A DNA stretch of 64,000 bases from Lentibacter sp. XHP0401 (GTDB lineage Bacteria > Pseudomonadota > Alphaproteobacteria > Rhodobacterales > Rhodobacteraceae): NCBI RefSeq assembly GCF_025751535.1, contig NZ_JAOWLC010000008.1:1-64000 (forward strand), written 5' to 3'. Of the stretch, positions 53,121 through 61,773 are shown in pieces. The translations under genes were made by a program, and so were the position numbers. The notes under the pieces were generated by a model. It had not been told where the DNA came from. It did not search any database and saw only the letters and a program-made list of their open reading frames with translations. Position 1 is the first letter of the stretch; every line of letters begins with the position of its first letter.

Positions 53121-53812
53121 GCCTGAAGCTGGGTGTGCCCTCTAAGGGGCGCTTGATGGAAAAGACATTCGAGTGGTTTGCCGAGCGCGGTGTGAGCCTG
53201 TCGCGTGCGGGTGGCGAGCGTGAATACGCGGGCCGTGTCGAGGGCGTTGAAGGTGTGGAGCTTGTGCTGCTTTCAGCGGGAGAGATCCCGCGGGAGCTGG
53301 CGGCGGGGCGGATTCACCTTGGTGTGACAGGGACAGACCTTATCCGCGAGAAACTTGGCCAGTGGGAGCAGCGTGTCGAGGAGTTGGCCGAGCTCGGCTT
53401 TGGCCATGCGGACCTGATTATTGCTGTGCCTCAGGCCTGGGTTGATGTGGACACGATGGACGACCTTGACGCCGTCGCGGCGGCCTTTCGGGCGGAGCAC
53501 GGGTTTCGTATGCGGATTGCCACCAAGTATCACCGGCTTGTACGGGATTATCTGCGTGACTGTGGTGTGGCGGATTACCAGCTTGTCGACAGCCAGGGCG
53601 CAACCGAAGGCACGGTGAAGAACGAGACCGCCGAGGCGATTGCCGATATCACCTCGACAGGCGACACGCTGCGCGCAAACCATCTGAAAATCTTGAGTGA
53701 CGGGCTGATTCTGCGTAGCTCGGCTACGCTTTACCGCGCCCGCAATGCGGCAGTAAGCAATGGCGAGCGCGAGGCGCTGGCAGCACTTGTGGCAAAGCTT
53801 GAAGTCGGCTGA
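53117..53812 (+). CDS. hisG: ATP phosphoribosyltransferase, short form
   Basis: At 231 residues this is the short HisG, catalysing the first step of histidine biosynthesis (ATP plus PRPP). It has the N-terminal LGVPSKGRLMEKT, the LVLLSAGEIPRELAAGRIHLGVTG strand-loop and the PRPP motif DSQGATEGTVKNETAEAI. It lacks the C-terminal regulatory domain of long HisG, matching the presence of hisZ. Its ATG overlaps the hisZ stop codon. A strong hairpin terminator follows. Confidence 0.96.
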   Translation: MSLKLGVPSKGRLMEKTFEWFAERGVSLSRAGGEREYAGRVEGVEGVELVLLSAGEIPRELAAGRIHLGVTGTDLIREKLGQWEQRVEELAELGFGHADLIIAVPQAWVDVDTMDDLDAVAAAFRAEHGFRMRIATKYHRLVRDYLRDCGVADYQLVDSQGATEGTVKNETAEAIADITSTGDTLRANHLKILSDGLILRSSATLYRARNAAVSNGEREALAALVAKLEVG

Positions 53813-53834
53813 CTCCTGACAGTCTTATGGGCCG

Positions 53835-53882
53835 AAAAGGGATGCGATTGCGCCCTCAGTGAGGGCGTGACCGCATCCTTTT
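53835..53882 (+). terminator. Extended hairpin terminator after hisG
   Basis: AAAAGG and ATGCG pair with CGCAT and CCTTTT around an inner perfect CGCCCTCA/TGAGGGCG stem, giving a long hairpin 22 nt after the hisG stop codon. It ends in a short T-run and probably terminates hisSZG. Confidence 0.75.
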
Positions 53883-53939
53883 GAATGTGTCTTTTTCTGG
53901 ACTCGTTAGGTGAGCTAAAAATGCCACGCAGCTAAAAGG

Positions 53940-53954
53940 TTAAAAAAGTGTTAA
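53940..53954. promoter_or_regulatory. CtrA-like box upstream of the outer-membrane protein gene
   Basis: TTAAAAAAGTGTTAA fits TTAA-N7-TTAA but ends in T instead of the final C of the full box. It lies 139 bp before the start of the barrel protein gene in an AT-rich leader; weak support. Confidence 0.3.
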
Positions 53955-54092
53955 TTTACAACGCGATACGTGCTTGATGCCTTGCCTCGATTTGAGCGAA
54001 TTTGCATGAAATTTGGCACTTTCTGCTGAAATTTAACCTGCGCAGTGAATTACAAACACAAACACATGCGCATCTGGGAAGGAAAATAAAAA

Positions 54093-55004
54093 ATGAAAAT
54101 GAATGCACTTTTGGCCGCGGGCTTGGTTCTCACGCTGCCTGCAGTTGCGCAAGCTGGTGAATGGGGTGGCATGGCAACTGTCGGCTTCTCGAAATCCAGC
54201 CTCTCGGGCGCGGGTGTTGACGTAAAGTCGACAACGCTCGATTTTAACGGTTACTACGATTTCCAAAACGGTTTCACCGTGGGGTTTGATGCGGGCGTGT
54301 CCGCCACAAATGCCGCTGGCATTGCCCTGGACTTGGGCTATCTTGCTCTGGACGGGAAATACAAGTTCCAGAACAACATGACAGCTGGTGGCTATGTTGA
54401 GCGCGGTTCAATCGACGTAGACCTGTTGGGGGCCGATGCTGCCGTAACATCTTATGGCCTGACATTCGGGTATGAGACAGACCGGCTTGACGCAGAGGTG
54501 TTTCTTGGCAAGAGCAACACCAGCCCGTCACTTCCTGCTGGAGTTGACGTGAAAGACTATGGTGTTCGCGTCGGTTACCAGATTTCACCAAAAGCCTTTG
54601 TTGTCGGCTCGTTGGCACGCACGGATATTTCCGGCGTTGGTGGCGGTGTTGATCTTGACATGATCTCGCTGGGCGGTGGTTATGCTTTCAACGACGAGTT
54701 CAGCGTCTTTGGTGGCGTTCAGCGCATTTCACTGGATATTGCCAGTGCGGATGCGACGACCTACGGACTTGGCGTTGCTTATCAGCCTGCGCGCATGAAC
54801 ACCGTTCCGATGATTTTCTCGTTGGAATTGGCGCGCACAAGCCTGGATATAGGCGGACCATCAGCTGACCTTAACACAGTTCGCTTGGGTGTAAGCATTC
54901 CGCTCGGCAACACCTCTAAAGGTGTTCCTGTAAACAGCTTGGTGAACAACATTGCCAAAGGCGGGCGTAGTGTTGTGACTTCAGGTATTATGGGCGTGTT
55001 CTAA
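54093..55004 (+). CDS. Outer-membrane beta-barrel porin-like protein
   Basis: The 303-residue protein has a signal peptide (ending AQA) and repeated amphipathic beta strands of the type GYYDFQNGFTVGFDAGVS, LTFGYETDRLDAEVF and GGGYAFNDEFSVFGGVQ throughout, as in Gram-negative porins. It lacks the terminal Phe-box in a standard form, though the chain ends GIMGVF with a C-terminal Phe. Permeability and partners are unknown. A long AT-rich leader precedes it and a clear terminator follows. Confidence 0.8.
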   Translation: MKMNALLAAGLVLTLPAVAQAGEWGGMATVGFSKSSLSGAGVDVKSTTLDFNGYYDFQNGFTVGFDAGVSATNAAGIALDLGYLALDGKYKFQNNMTAGGYVERGSIDVDLLGADAAVTSYGLTFGYETDRLDAEVFLGKSNTSPSLPAGVDVKDYGVRVGYQISPKAFVVGSLARTDISGVGGGVDLDMISLGGGYAFNDEFSVFGGVQRISLDIASADATTYGLGVAYQPARMNTVPMIFSLELARTSLDIGGPSADLNTVRLGVSIPLGNTSKGVPVNSLVNNIAKGGRSVVTSGIMGVF

Positions 55005-55030
55005 GAACATTCCCTGTTAAGCACTGGATG

Positions 55031-55060
55031 AAAGCCGGCCGCTATTGTGGCCGGCTTTTT
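55031..55060 (+). terminator. Rho-independent terminator of the porin-like gene
   Basis: AAAGCCGGCC, 8-nt loop, GGCCGGC then TTTTT lies 27 nt after the stop codon; a classic strong terminator. Confidence 0.92.
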
Positions 55061-55113
55061 CGTTTTGTTAGGGCTTTCACGGCTGCAAGCGGGGATTGCC
55101 CTGTGAGGTGCGT

Positions 55114-55533
55114 TTAGGCCTCTAAGGGGTCCGGCGTGTCTGGGTTGATGTCTTCGGGCGCATCGGCCTCGATGAATTCTTCGGCCTTTTCCTTGAGCAT
55201 GTTTTTCAATGTCTCGGCGGTTTTGCGACTTTGGCTGCGCTGCATGAGAGGGTCTGGTGCGCGAGCGATGCCTGCGGCATTGGGGAGGGTGACAAACCCG
55301 TCTTGGACCATGCGACTTTGCAGGGCGGCGGCGGCGTCTTTGCCTATAGCCAGATCGCGGGCGATGTGTTTTGCAGAACTCGCTCCGCGCAGGCGCGCGT
55401 TGAAGACAGCCATGCCATACATAAACTCGTTTGCGACCGGTGCGGCGGCTGGCGCGGCAGCGGCGGGCATGACGGGAAGCAGGGGCAAGAGCCCTGCGGC
55501 GGAGGCGGTGCGAAGAAAGTCACGTCTATCCAT
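55114..55533 (-). CDS. Tat-exported small protein, unknown function
   Basis: The 139-residue protein starts MDRRDFLRTASAAGLLPLLP, a twin-arginine signal (RRDFLR) with an Ala/Pro-rich cleavage region to about residue 33. The mature helical part has no cofactor motif I can see, which is unusual for a Tat substrate. It ends in an acidic Asp/Pro-rich tail. It is divergent from a 54-residue membrane protein gene. Confidence 0.75.
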   Translation of the reverse strand: MDRRDFLRTASAAGLLPLLPVMPAAAAPAAAPVANEFMYGMAVFNARLRGASSAKHIARDLAIGKDAAAALQSRMVQDGFVTLPNAAGIARAPDPLMQRSQSRKTAETLKNMLKEKAEEFIEADAPEDINPDTPDPLEA

Positions 55534-55653
55534 GCCTGATATATAGGGTTGCACGCTGCTTATTGCGAGTCATTCGCATAAACTTTGTTGTGCAAGCGGA
55601 TTTTATGGGCGTAAGATTGTGGCATCAGAACCTCTGATTTGGGAGCGCGCGAA

Positions 55654-55818
55654 ATGACACTGGCTGAAGCAATTCTCTGGCCCGGAACCAAGGTCTGCGA
55701 ACGGATGGGGGTTGACCCCGAGGCGGATGCGGGATTGATCCGCTGGAGCATCAACACGTTTTTCTATCTCGTGGTAAGCCTGATTATAGTTTGGATTATC
55801 ATTGCCGCGATAAACTGA
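55654..55818 (+). CDS. 54-residue single-span membrane protein
   Basis: The frame MTLAEAILWPGTKVCERMGV... is 54 residues and ends in a strong hydrophobic helix (NTFFYLVVSLIIVWIIIAA). It is preceded by GGGAGCG 9-15 nt before the ATG, and the hydrophobic segment is coding-like rather than random. The one Cys lies in the N-terminal soluble part. Small proteins of this kind often modulate a larger membrane complex. No family is recognised. Confidence 0.55.
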   Translation: MTLAEAILWPGTKVCERMGVDPEADAGLIRWSINTFFYLVVSLIIVWIIIAAIN

Positions 55819-55923
55819 GCGACTTTCAGGCAGGTATGCACCGGAATGGAAAAGGGCCACCACGCGGATGCGTGATGGCCCGGATTTAGACTGCATTTTG
55901 GTCCTGTTCAGGACTGGCTTGTT

Positions 55924-56508
55924 TTAGAAACGGTAAGTGGCACGCAGTTGTAGTGTTGTGGCGTCGACGTCGATGCCTGAGCCGTCGAAATCGTCAAACT
56001 GGTGGTAAAGAACTTCGCCACCGAGTGAGAAGTTTTCAGAGATCATGTGCTCATAGCCTGCACCGACGAAGTAGCCGGTGTCACTTCCGAGTGTGTCGGT
56101 ATCGGCATGCGCCGCGCCAAGAGTGGCATAGGCCAGACCATCACCGAGCTTGTAGCCGCCGCGCATTTTTAGGCGTGCTACATTTTCGAGCGATGTTGCG
56201 CCGCCGACGTCGATATCGGAGATATCATAGTCAATACCACCGCCGAGCACCCAAGTGCCGAAATCATAATCGTAACCAGCTACAAAGCCACCGATTGCGC
56301 CGTCGCCATTGAGGCCACCTGTGGCATCAACATCGGCATAGCCGACTTGGCCACCCGCATACCAACCTGTCCAGTCGGCACTGGCCTGTACCGGCACTGC
56401 GACCGGTTGAATCATGGGTTCGGGAGTGACGGGCTCGAGGTTGCCTGCCAAGAGGGGAGTTGCAGCCATTGCTGTTGCAGCTGCGAGTGCTGGAATTTTG
56501 TAACGCAT
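55924..56508 (-). CDS. Outer-membrane beta-barrel protein (OmpA-like barrel)
   Basis: This 194-residue protein has a signal peptide (MRYKIPALAAATAMAATPLLAG) and an eight-strand-type barrel with WTGWYAGGQVGYADVD near the start, the opening typical of small opacity/OmpA-like barrels. It ends in a terminal aromatic residue (QLRATYRF), as outer-membrane barrels do. The longer frame upstream is rejected; AAGGACGG precedes the ATG at 56508. Function unknown; surface structural or adhesive roles are typical. Confidence 0.85.
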   Translation of the reverse strand: MRYKIPALAAATAMAATPLLAGNLEPVTPEPMIQPVAVPVQASADWTGWYAGGQVGYADVDATGGLNGDGAIGGFVAGYDYDFGTWVLGGGIDYDISDIDVGGATSLENVARLKMRGGYKLGDGLAYATLGAAHADTDTLGSDTGYFVGAGYEHMISENFSLGGEVLYHQFDDFDGSGIDVDATTLQLRATYRF

Positions 56509-56786
56509 CGTTCCGTCCTTTCTGTAGGGTTCACACCTGTGCGGCGTTTTGGTCTTACAATCTTGCAGGGCGGGTGAAACCTGCCCCTCGCTTCTTGAGA
56601 TATACTTCAAATGGCGGAAACAAGGGGTGCAGCCAGGGTGCGCGATCACGACCTCGCGATTGGCGGAAAAATGCTTGGATTTACGGTGAAAACAAGGGGT
56701 TTTCGGCGGTTTGTAGCGCAAAAAGGGGGTGTAGTGAAAAAACTGATCCGCTGTTTGTGATGTAACGTAGCGAGGCGAGCCGCCGT

Positions 56787-57218
56787 TCAGAGCACACCGA
56801 TATCGGCCAAGGCACCAGCCAGTTCGGGCGGGAGGGCGTCATCATTTTCGCGGCCTTCGGCCAGATCTATCGGGGCGTCTTCGGGCTTGAGATAACGCCA
56901 GCCCTGAAAGGGGCGCTTGAGCGCGGGGGCTGTGCGCACCAGCTCGGGATCAAGCACAAAGGCGCAGCGGCGGATGCCATCGTCGCCGATCCGTTCTTCA
57001 AAGCCGAGAATCTTCTGGCGGGCCTGAATGCTGCCTTTGATCACCCAATAAATGCTGCCCCCTGCAAGAATCTCTTCCTCGCGTTTGGGCCACATGCGGG
57101 TGACATGAAAAGGCAGTCCCTTGGGATGAAGGGCGGCGCGGGTTTTTTGCCACGCATCAAGCGATTCGACACTTTCGGTGCCGACGCTGAGTTTTACCAT
57201 ATGTATTATGTTCTTCAT
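56787..57218 (-). CDS. DUF1489 family protein
   Basis: The 143-residue cytoplasmic protein fits the alphaproteobacterial DUF1489 family: MVKLSVGTESVESLDAWQ at the start, HVTRMWPKREEEILAGGSIYWVIKG in the middle and RRCAFVLDPELVRTAPALKRPFQGWRYL towards the end. Its function is unknown. The ATG at 57218 has GAGGGA upstream. It is divergent from nrdJ. Confidence 0.9.
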   Translation of the reverse strand: MKNIIHMVKLSVGTESVESLDAWQKTRAALHPKGLPFHVTRMWPKREEEILAGGSIYWVIKGSIQARQKILGFEERIGDDGIRRCAFVLDPELVRTAPALKRPFQGWRYLKPEDAPIDLAEGRENDDALPPELAGALADIGVL

Positions 57219-57365
57219 GCATTCCCTCAAGATGTGGTATTATACTTTAGCGAATTTGATTCTGCCACTCACGTTATCTTGCGTAAGGGGCGATTGAGGG
57301 TTTGACCCTTACCTGTGCTTTCGCTTAGTTAGACCTCTTGCAAGATATGATCTGGGGACCACCGA

Positions 57366-59654
57366 ATGAGCCGTTTTTCCGCGCCGATTGCAGAGCAAAT
57401 CTGGGATATGAAGTATCGCTTCAAGGAGGCGGACGGAACCGCGATTGACCGCTCTGTGGAAGACACATGGCGGCGCATTGCGCGTTCGGTCGCGGCGGTG
57501 GAAAAAGACCCCGCGCATTGGGAAAATGTGTTCTACGGCGCCTTGGAAGACTTCAAATTCCTGCCTGCGGGCCGCATCACTGCAGGGGCGGGCACAGAAC
57601 GCTCTGTGACGCTGTTCAACTGTTTTGTGATGGGCACTGTGCCCGACAGCATGGGCGGGATTTTTGACATGCTCAAAGAGGCCGCGCTGACCATGCAGCA
57701 GGGCGGCGGCATTGGCTATGACTTCTCTACCATTCGCCCCAAGGGTGCGGATGTGCTTGGCGTTGCGGCCGATGCCTCGGGGCCGTTGAGCTTTATGGAT
57801 GTGTGGGACGCCATGTGCCGCACGATTATGTCTGCGGGTAGCCGCCGTGGCGCCATGATGGCGACAATGCGCTGTGATCACCCTGATATCGAGGCGTTTA
57901 TCACGGCCAAATCCGACGCGGCGCGCTTGCGGATGTTTAATATGAGCGTGCTGGTGACCGACCCGTTTATGGACGCGGTGAAGGCGGGTGAAAGCTGGGA
58001 CCTGAAGTTTGGTGACAAGGTTTACCACACGGTTGAGGCGCGCGATCTGTGGAACAAGATCATGCAGGCAACATATGAATACGCCGAGCCGGGTGTTATT
58101 TTTATCGACCGTATCAACCAGATGAACAACCTGAACTATTGTGAGCAGATCGCGGCGACAAACCCCTGCGGCGAGCAGCCTTTGCCGCCCTATGGCGCGT
58201 GTTTGCTAGGCTCGATCAACCTTGCGAAGCTGGTGGCGAAACCGTTTGAAGCGGGGGCCGATCTTGACGAGAGTCAGCTGGAAGAGCTTGTCGCCGCAGC
58301 TGTGCGGATGATGGACAATGTGGTCGATGCCTCGAAATTTCCGCTTGAGGCGCAACGGCAGGAAGCCCATGCGAAGCGGCGGATCGGCCTTGGGGTAACA
58401 GGGCTTGCGGATGCTTTGCTTATGGTCGGGTTGCGTTATGGTTCGGATGAGGCGGCGCTACAGACCGAGGAGTGGCTGCACCGTGTTGCGCGTGCGGCTT
58501 ATCGGGCATCTGTTCAACTCGCGAAGGAGAAGGGGGCTTTCCCGCTGTTTGATGCGGAGAAGTATCTTGCCAGCGGTGCGATGCAGCAGATGGACGAAGA
58601 CGTGCGCGCCGAGATTGCGGAGCATGGCATCCGCAACGCATTGCTTACGTCGATTGCTCCGACAGGCACAATCAGCCTTTATGCGGGCAATGTCAGCTCG
58701 GGGATCGAGCCGGTGTTTGCCTATGCATACAAGCGCAAGGTTTTGCAAAAAGACGGCTCGCGGACGGAAGAGGAAGTGGTGGATTATGCCGTGGCCCTGT
58801 GGCGCGAGAAGTTTGGCGACACCGCTTTGCCCGATTACTTTGTGAACGCCCAGACGCTTGCACCTGCCGAGCATGTGAAGATGCAGGCAGCGGCGCAGAA
58901 GTGGGTTGATTCCAGCATTTCCAAAACGATCAACTGCCCCGAGGACATCGGGTTTGAGGAGTTCAAAAACGTCTACATGCAGGCGTGGGACACTGGCTGT
59001 AAAGGCTGCACCACCTACAGGCCCAATGATGTGACAGGGTCGGTTTTGTCCGTGAGCGAAGAAAAGGGAGTTGCCCCCGAAGTTATCGCCAACACAGACG
59101 CCGAGCCGCTCACGCCGCATGGCGATGTGGTCTATATGACCGAGCCGCTGGACCGCCCCAAAGAGCTTGAGGGCGCGACCTATAAACTGAAGTGGCCCGA
59201 CAGCGAGCATGCGATTTATCTGACGGTGAATGACATTGTGATTGGTGGGCACCGCAGGCCATTCGAGGTGTTTATCAACTCCAAAAACATGGAGCATTTT
59301 GCCTGGACCGTGGCGCTGACGCGGATGATTTCGGCGGTGTTCCGTCGCGGTGGCGATGTGAGCTTTGTTGTGGAAGAGCTGAAGGCCGTGTTTGATCCAC
59401 GCGGCGGCGCGTGGATGGGTGGGAAGTATATTCCCTCAATTCTTGCGGCGATTGGTGGTGTGATTGAAAAGCACATGATCTCGATCGGCTTTATCGAAGG
59501 CGAGGGCATGGGCCTGAAAACAGACCCGACAGCGGCTGTGGTGAACCTTGGCGCGCCGCGCGGCAAAGCGTGCCCGAGCTGCGGGCAGTATGACATGCGC
59601 ATGGTGGAAGGCTGCATGACCTGCGCAAGCTGCGGCCATAGCAAATGCGGCTGA
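57366..59654 (+). CDS. nrdJ: Adenosylcobalamin-dependent ribonucleotide reductase (class II)
   Basis: The 762-residue enzyme makes deoxyribonucleotides using a B12-generated thiyl radical, so it works with or without oxygen. Conserved parts are LFNCFVMGTVPDSM, NPCGEQPLPPYGACLLGSINL (radical/active Cys loop), TYRPNDVTGSVLSV and a C-terminal Cys-rich tail CPSCGQYDM with CMTCASCGHSKC. No NrdB-type partner gene is adjacent. The organism therefore needs cobalamin for this route. No riboswitch is evident in the 147-bp divergent spacer. Confidence 0.97.
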   Translation: MSRFSAPIAEQIWDMKYRFKEADGTAIDRSVEDTWRRIARSVAAVEKDPAHWENVFYGALEDFKFLPAGRITAGAGTERSVTLFNCFVMGTVPDSMGGIFDMLKEAALTMQQGGGIGYDFSTIRPKGADVLGVAADASGPLSFMDVWDAMCRTIMSAGSRRGAMMATMRCDHPDIEAFITAKSDAARLRMFNMSVLVTDPFMDAVKAGESWDLKFGDKVYHTVEARDLWNKIMQATYEYAEPGVIFIDRINQMNNLNYCEQIAATNPCGEQPLPPYGACLLGSINLAKLVAKPFEAGADLDESQLEELVAAAVRMMDNVVDASKFPLEAQRQEAHAKRRIGLGVTGLADALLMVGLRYGSDEAALQTEEWLHRVARAAYRASVQLAKEKGAFPLFDAEKYLASGAMQQMDEDVRAEIAEHGIRNALLTSIAPTGTISLYAGNVSSGIEPVFAYAYKRKVLQKDGSRTEEEVVDYAVALWREKFGDTALPDYFVNAQTLAPAEHVKMQAAAQKWVDSSISKTINCPEDIGFEEFKNVYMQAWDTGCKGCTTYRPNDVTGSVLSVSEEKGVAPEVIANTDAEPLTPHGDVVYMTEPLDRPKELEGATYKLKWPDSEHAIYLTVNDIVIGGHRRPFEVFINSKNMEHFAWTVALTRMISAVFRRGGDVSFVVEELKAVFDPRGGAWMGGKYIPSILAAIGGVIEKHMISIGFIEGEGMGLKTDPTAAVVNLGAPRGKACPSCGQYDMRMVEGCMTCASCGHSKCG

Positions 59655-60172
59655 TCTGAAAACGGGAACGGGCGCCCAACCCAGAAAAACCATATTAGTG
59701 CGCAAACGAAACCATAAGTCTGCGCAATGGCTGTCAAGTAGTTCTTCTCGACGCAGTGATTAGAAAAATGACCTAAACTCAGCCGTCGGGAAAACTGCTG
59801 TTTTAGTCGCCCTCCGACGAGCTGGAGGGAGACAAATGCATATCATTATGAGTTTTATTGGACCGGCCTCAGACAGCACTGATCATCTCTGTCAAATCAC
59901 GGAAGATCGGCAAAAATGGGTTTGAGCCAGGCTTCACTCCGCATTGCCTCGTGGTCGGTTGTGCGGACCTTCTGGTTCTTCGCCGAAAGTGAGCGATCCC
60001 TAAACTCACTTGAGCAGCATTCGAAAAAGAGTGAGGAAAGCGGAAGTTTGCTGCACTTTCGAAAGTGCGGCTCCTCCCACTAAAAGATTGCATTTAGACT
60101 GGCATGGCATCAATCATCTCACTTCGTCGCTATTCGAGGAGAATGATCGGCCCCAATATACTACGAAATACG
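59655..60172. other. 518-bp gap between core nrdJ and the accessory cassette
   Basis: No gene is supported. It contains a CCCTCC/GGAGGG hairpin (59810-59829) and a perfect 16-bp palindrome (60053-60068). As the join between core and accessory DNA it may hold insertion scars, but no clear repeat or integrase remnant is readable. Confidence 0.5.
60053..60068. repeat. Perfect 16-bp palindrome GCACTTTCGAAAGTGC
   Basis: Exact two-fold symmetric sequence with no spacer, in the gap before the three-gene cassette (about 105 bp past the 3' end of its last gene). It could be a protein-binding or recombination site; the function is unknown. Confidence 0.5.
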
Positions 60173-61036
60173 TCAGTCTTCTTTATGATATCTTTTAGCA
60201 AAAGAGAGAGCGTTCAGCTCAAGAGGATAGGTATTGAGGTATTCTGCCGCCGAGAGCTCGTGCAGCGTTGCAATTCTCAGCACCGGATCAAACGGAGAAA
60301 ACGGCTCTGACCAGGTAATCTTGTCTGCCTGCTCGTTTAACTCCTTCCTGATCACCTCAACATCTTTCACTTCACGGTTTTCTGGATCTTTGAGAATCGC
60401 CAATAATGTGATCGGCACTCTTTCAGTGTTTTCCCAGGACGTATGCGGAAAAATACGGAACTCTGATATCGAACGCAGAGATTTACCGAAGTCGGAACCC
60501 TTGCCATACCTTTTGTTCACAGCAATCCGGAAGGTGTCCATGCACGCGTTGAATTTGTCAGGAAAGCCGAAGCGCCCATAGAAACGCTCAAGAGCTCTTG
60601 CAAAACACTGCAAATCTAATTCCTCGGGACAACCCCGTTGCCTAGACCACTCTACAAGGAGATCTTTCTTTACACTCATGGCGCGTGTGAAGTCGACGAC
60701 AATACTCTCTGGCGCACCGGCAAGCATGCCAAATCTTGGAACTTCGCCCTTCTCAACAGCGGAAAGATGGGCGGCATTGAGCTCGACGAGTGGGCATACG
60801 GTTACATAGGATACGGTAGTCTCAACAGGGTCCCGGACGATATCACACGTTTGCGAAATAACGCAGATCCCCTTGTGTTCCGTCTCTACGTCAGCGGAAA
60901 AGACATTCCCATCTTCATCGTCATCAAAGGGCGAAGTGCAGAAAAGAAATTCATCACAGTCAGTCGTGAAATCGCCTTGCTGCCATTCAGCAAGGCGATC
61001 AGCAACGCTCGTCTCCTCAGCGGCCTCATCGAGCAA
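60173..61036 (-). CDS. Hypothetical protein with conserved ICVISQTCDI motif
   Basis: The 287-residue soluble protein is third in a three-gene minus-strand unit. Its clearest feature is KGICVISQTCDIVRDP (about residues 55-70), a Cys-containing strand also seen in a widely scattered family of uncharacterised bacterial proteins as I recall it. DFTRAMSVKKDLL and RFYGRFGFPDKF follow in the order typical of that family. No catalytic function is known to me. TTG is the start, with AAGGAA 8 nt upstream and no ATG in frame nearby. It lies 12 nt after the HTH gene. Confidence 0.65.
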   Translation of the reverse strand: MLDEAAEETSVADRLAEWQQGDFTTDCDEFLFCTSPFDDDEDGNVFSADVETEHKGICVISQTCDIVRDPVETTVSYVTVCPLVELNAAHLSAVEKGEVPRFGMLAGAPESIVVDFTRAMSVKKDLLVEWSRQRGCPEELDLQCFARALERFYGRFGFPDKFNACMDTFRIAVNKRYGKGSDFGKSLRSISEFRIFPHTSWENTERVPITLLAILKDPENREVKDVEVIRKELNEQADKITWSEPFSPFDPVLRIATLHELSAAEYLNTYPLELNALSFAKRYHKED

Positions 61037-61048
61037 CAGGGAATTCCT

Positions 61049-61771
61049 TTATACTTTAGCTCGGCGAATGCTCTTGCGTCGGGTTTTGGGACGCGCCATG
61101 AGCTCGACCTCAGCTTCATCGCTAAGCTCTTCAGACGGTGAATATTCGAGCGGTGCGTTTTTGGCCCGCGCCTCTTCGGTGAGGATGGCTCCAAACGAAA
61201 CACGGCCAATGCCTTCTCCTGCGCGATCCCTAATCGCTTGGAGCGCTCCGTCCTTCATGAGTTCGAAGAACGTTTTGCCATCAACTGCTTCACTCAGAAG
61301 CAGCCGCTTGTTCTCCTCCTTTGTTCCGCGGTCAATGAAGCGAAGCATGGCAACAACTGCGCCCAATTTCTCATGGTGTTCACCCGTAACAGGCTTCCCA
61401 GCCTTCCAATAATGGAGAGCTCGTTGCTTGACCCCGAAAACGTCAGAAATTTGCGCCCATGTAAGGTCGCTGAGGCGCTTGAGTTCGACAATTAACTCAC
61501 TTGTCCTCGACTCCGCGCTGGTTTCTGCGTCGCCTTCGTCGGCAGCTATAGAAACGCGAATACCTTCAGATGAAGTTCCCAAACGGAACTCCTGCCATTT
61601 GAGCATCTGAATTGCGTCTTTTGCCGAAATCGAAATTCTCGTCTTCTCGACAAATGGAGCAGCTATTCCCGGCTGATTTTCATGCGGGATCACCTCCGGA
61701 AGACCAGTGTGACCCACGGCACCAACTGGAAGGCACAACGCCATAGCAGTGATAGAACCTTGCACTCTCAT
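61049..61771 (-). CDS. HTH-domain protein of the cassette
   Basis: The 240-residue protein has a helix-turn-helix-like stretch, LTWAQISDVFGVKQRALHYW (about 100-120), of the XRE/MerR-like type, flanked by a variable N-terminal region and a basic tail (RPKTRRKSIRRAKV). It could regulate the cassette or bind DNA/RNA as part of the system. It starts 2 nt after the TIGR04255 gene stop codon and ends 12 nt before the next gene, so the three genes are an operon. Confidence 0.65.
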   Translation of the reverse strand: MRVQGSITAMALCLPVGAVGHTGLPEVIPHENQPGIAAPFVEKTRISISAKDAIQMLKWQEFRLGTSSEGIRVSIAADEGDAETSAESRTSELIVELKRLSDLTWAQISDVFGVKQRALHYWKAGKPVTGEHHEKLGAVVAMLRFIDRGTKEENKRLLLSEAVDGKTFFELMKDGALQAIRDRAGEGIGRVSFGAILTEEARAKNAPLEYSPSEELSDEAEVELMARPKTRRKSIRRAKV

Positions 61772-61773
61772 AA

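Noticed and set aside
60638-61141. 167-codon plus-strand ORF opposite the QTCDI-motif and HTH genes
   Set aside because: It starts at a non-ideal codon and spans two minus-strand genes that have operon spacing and recognisable motifs. The minus-strand reading is preferred.
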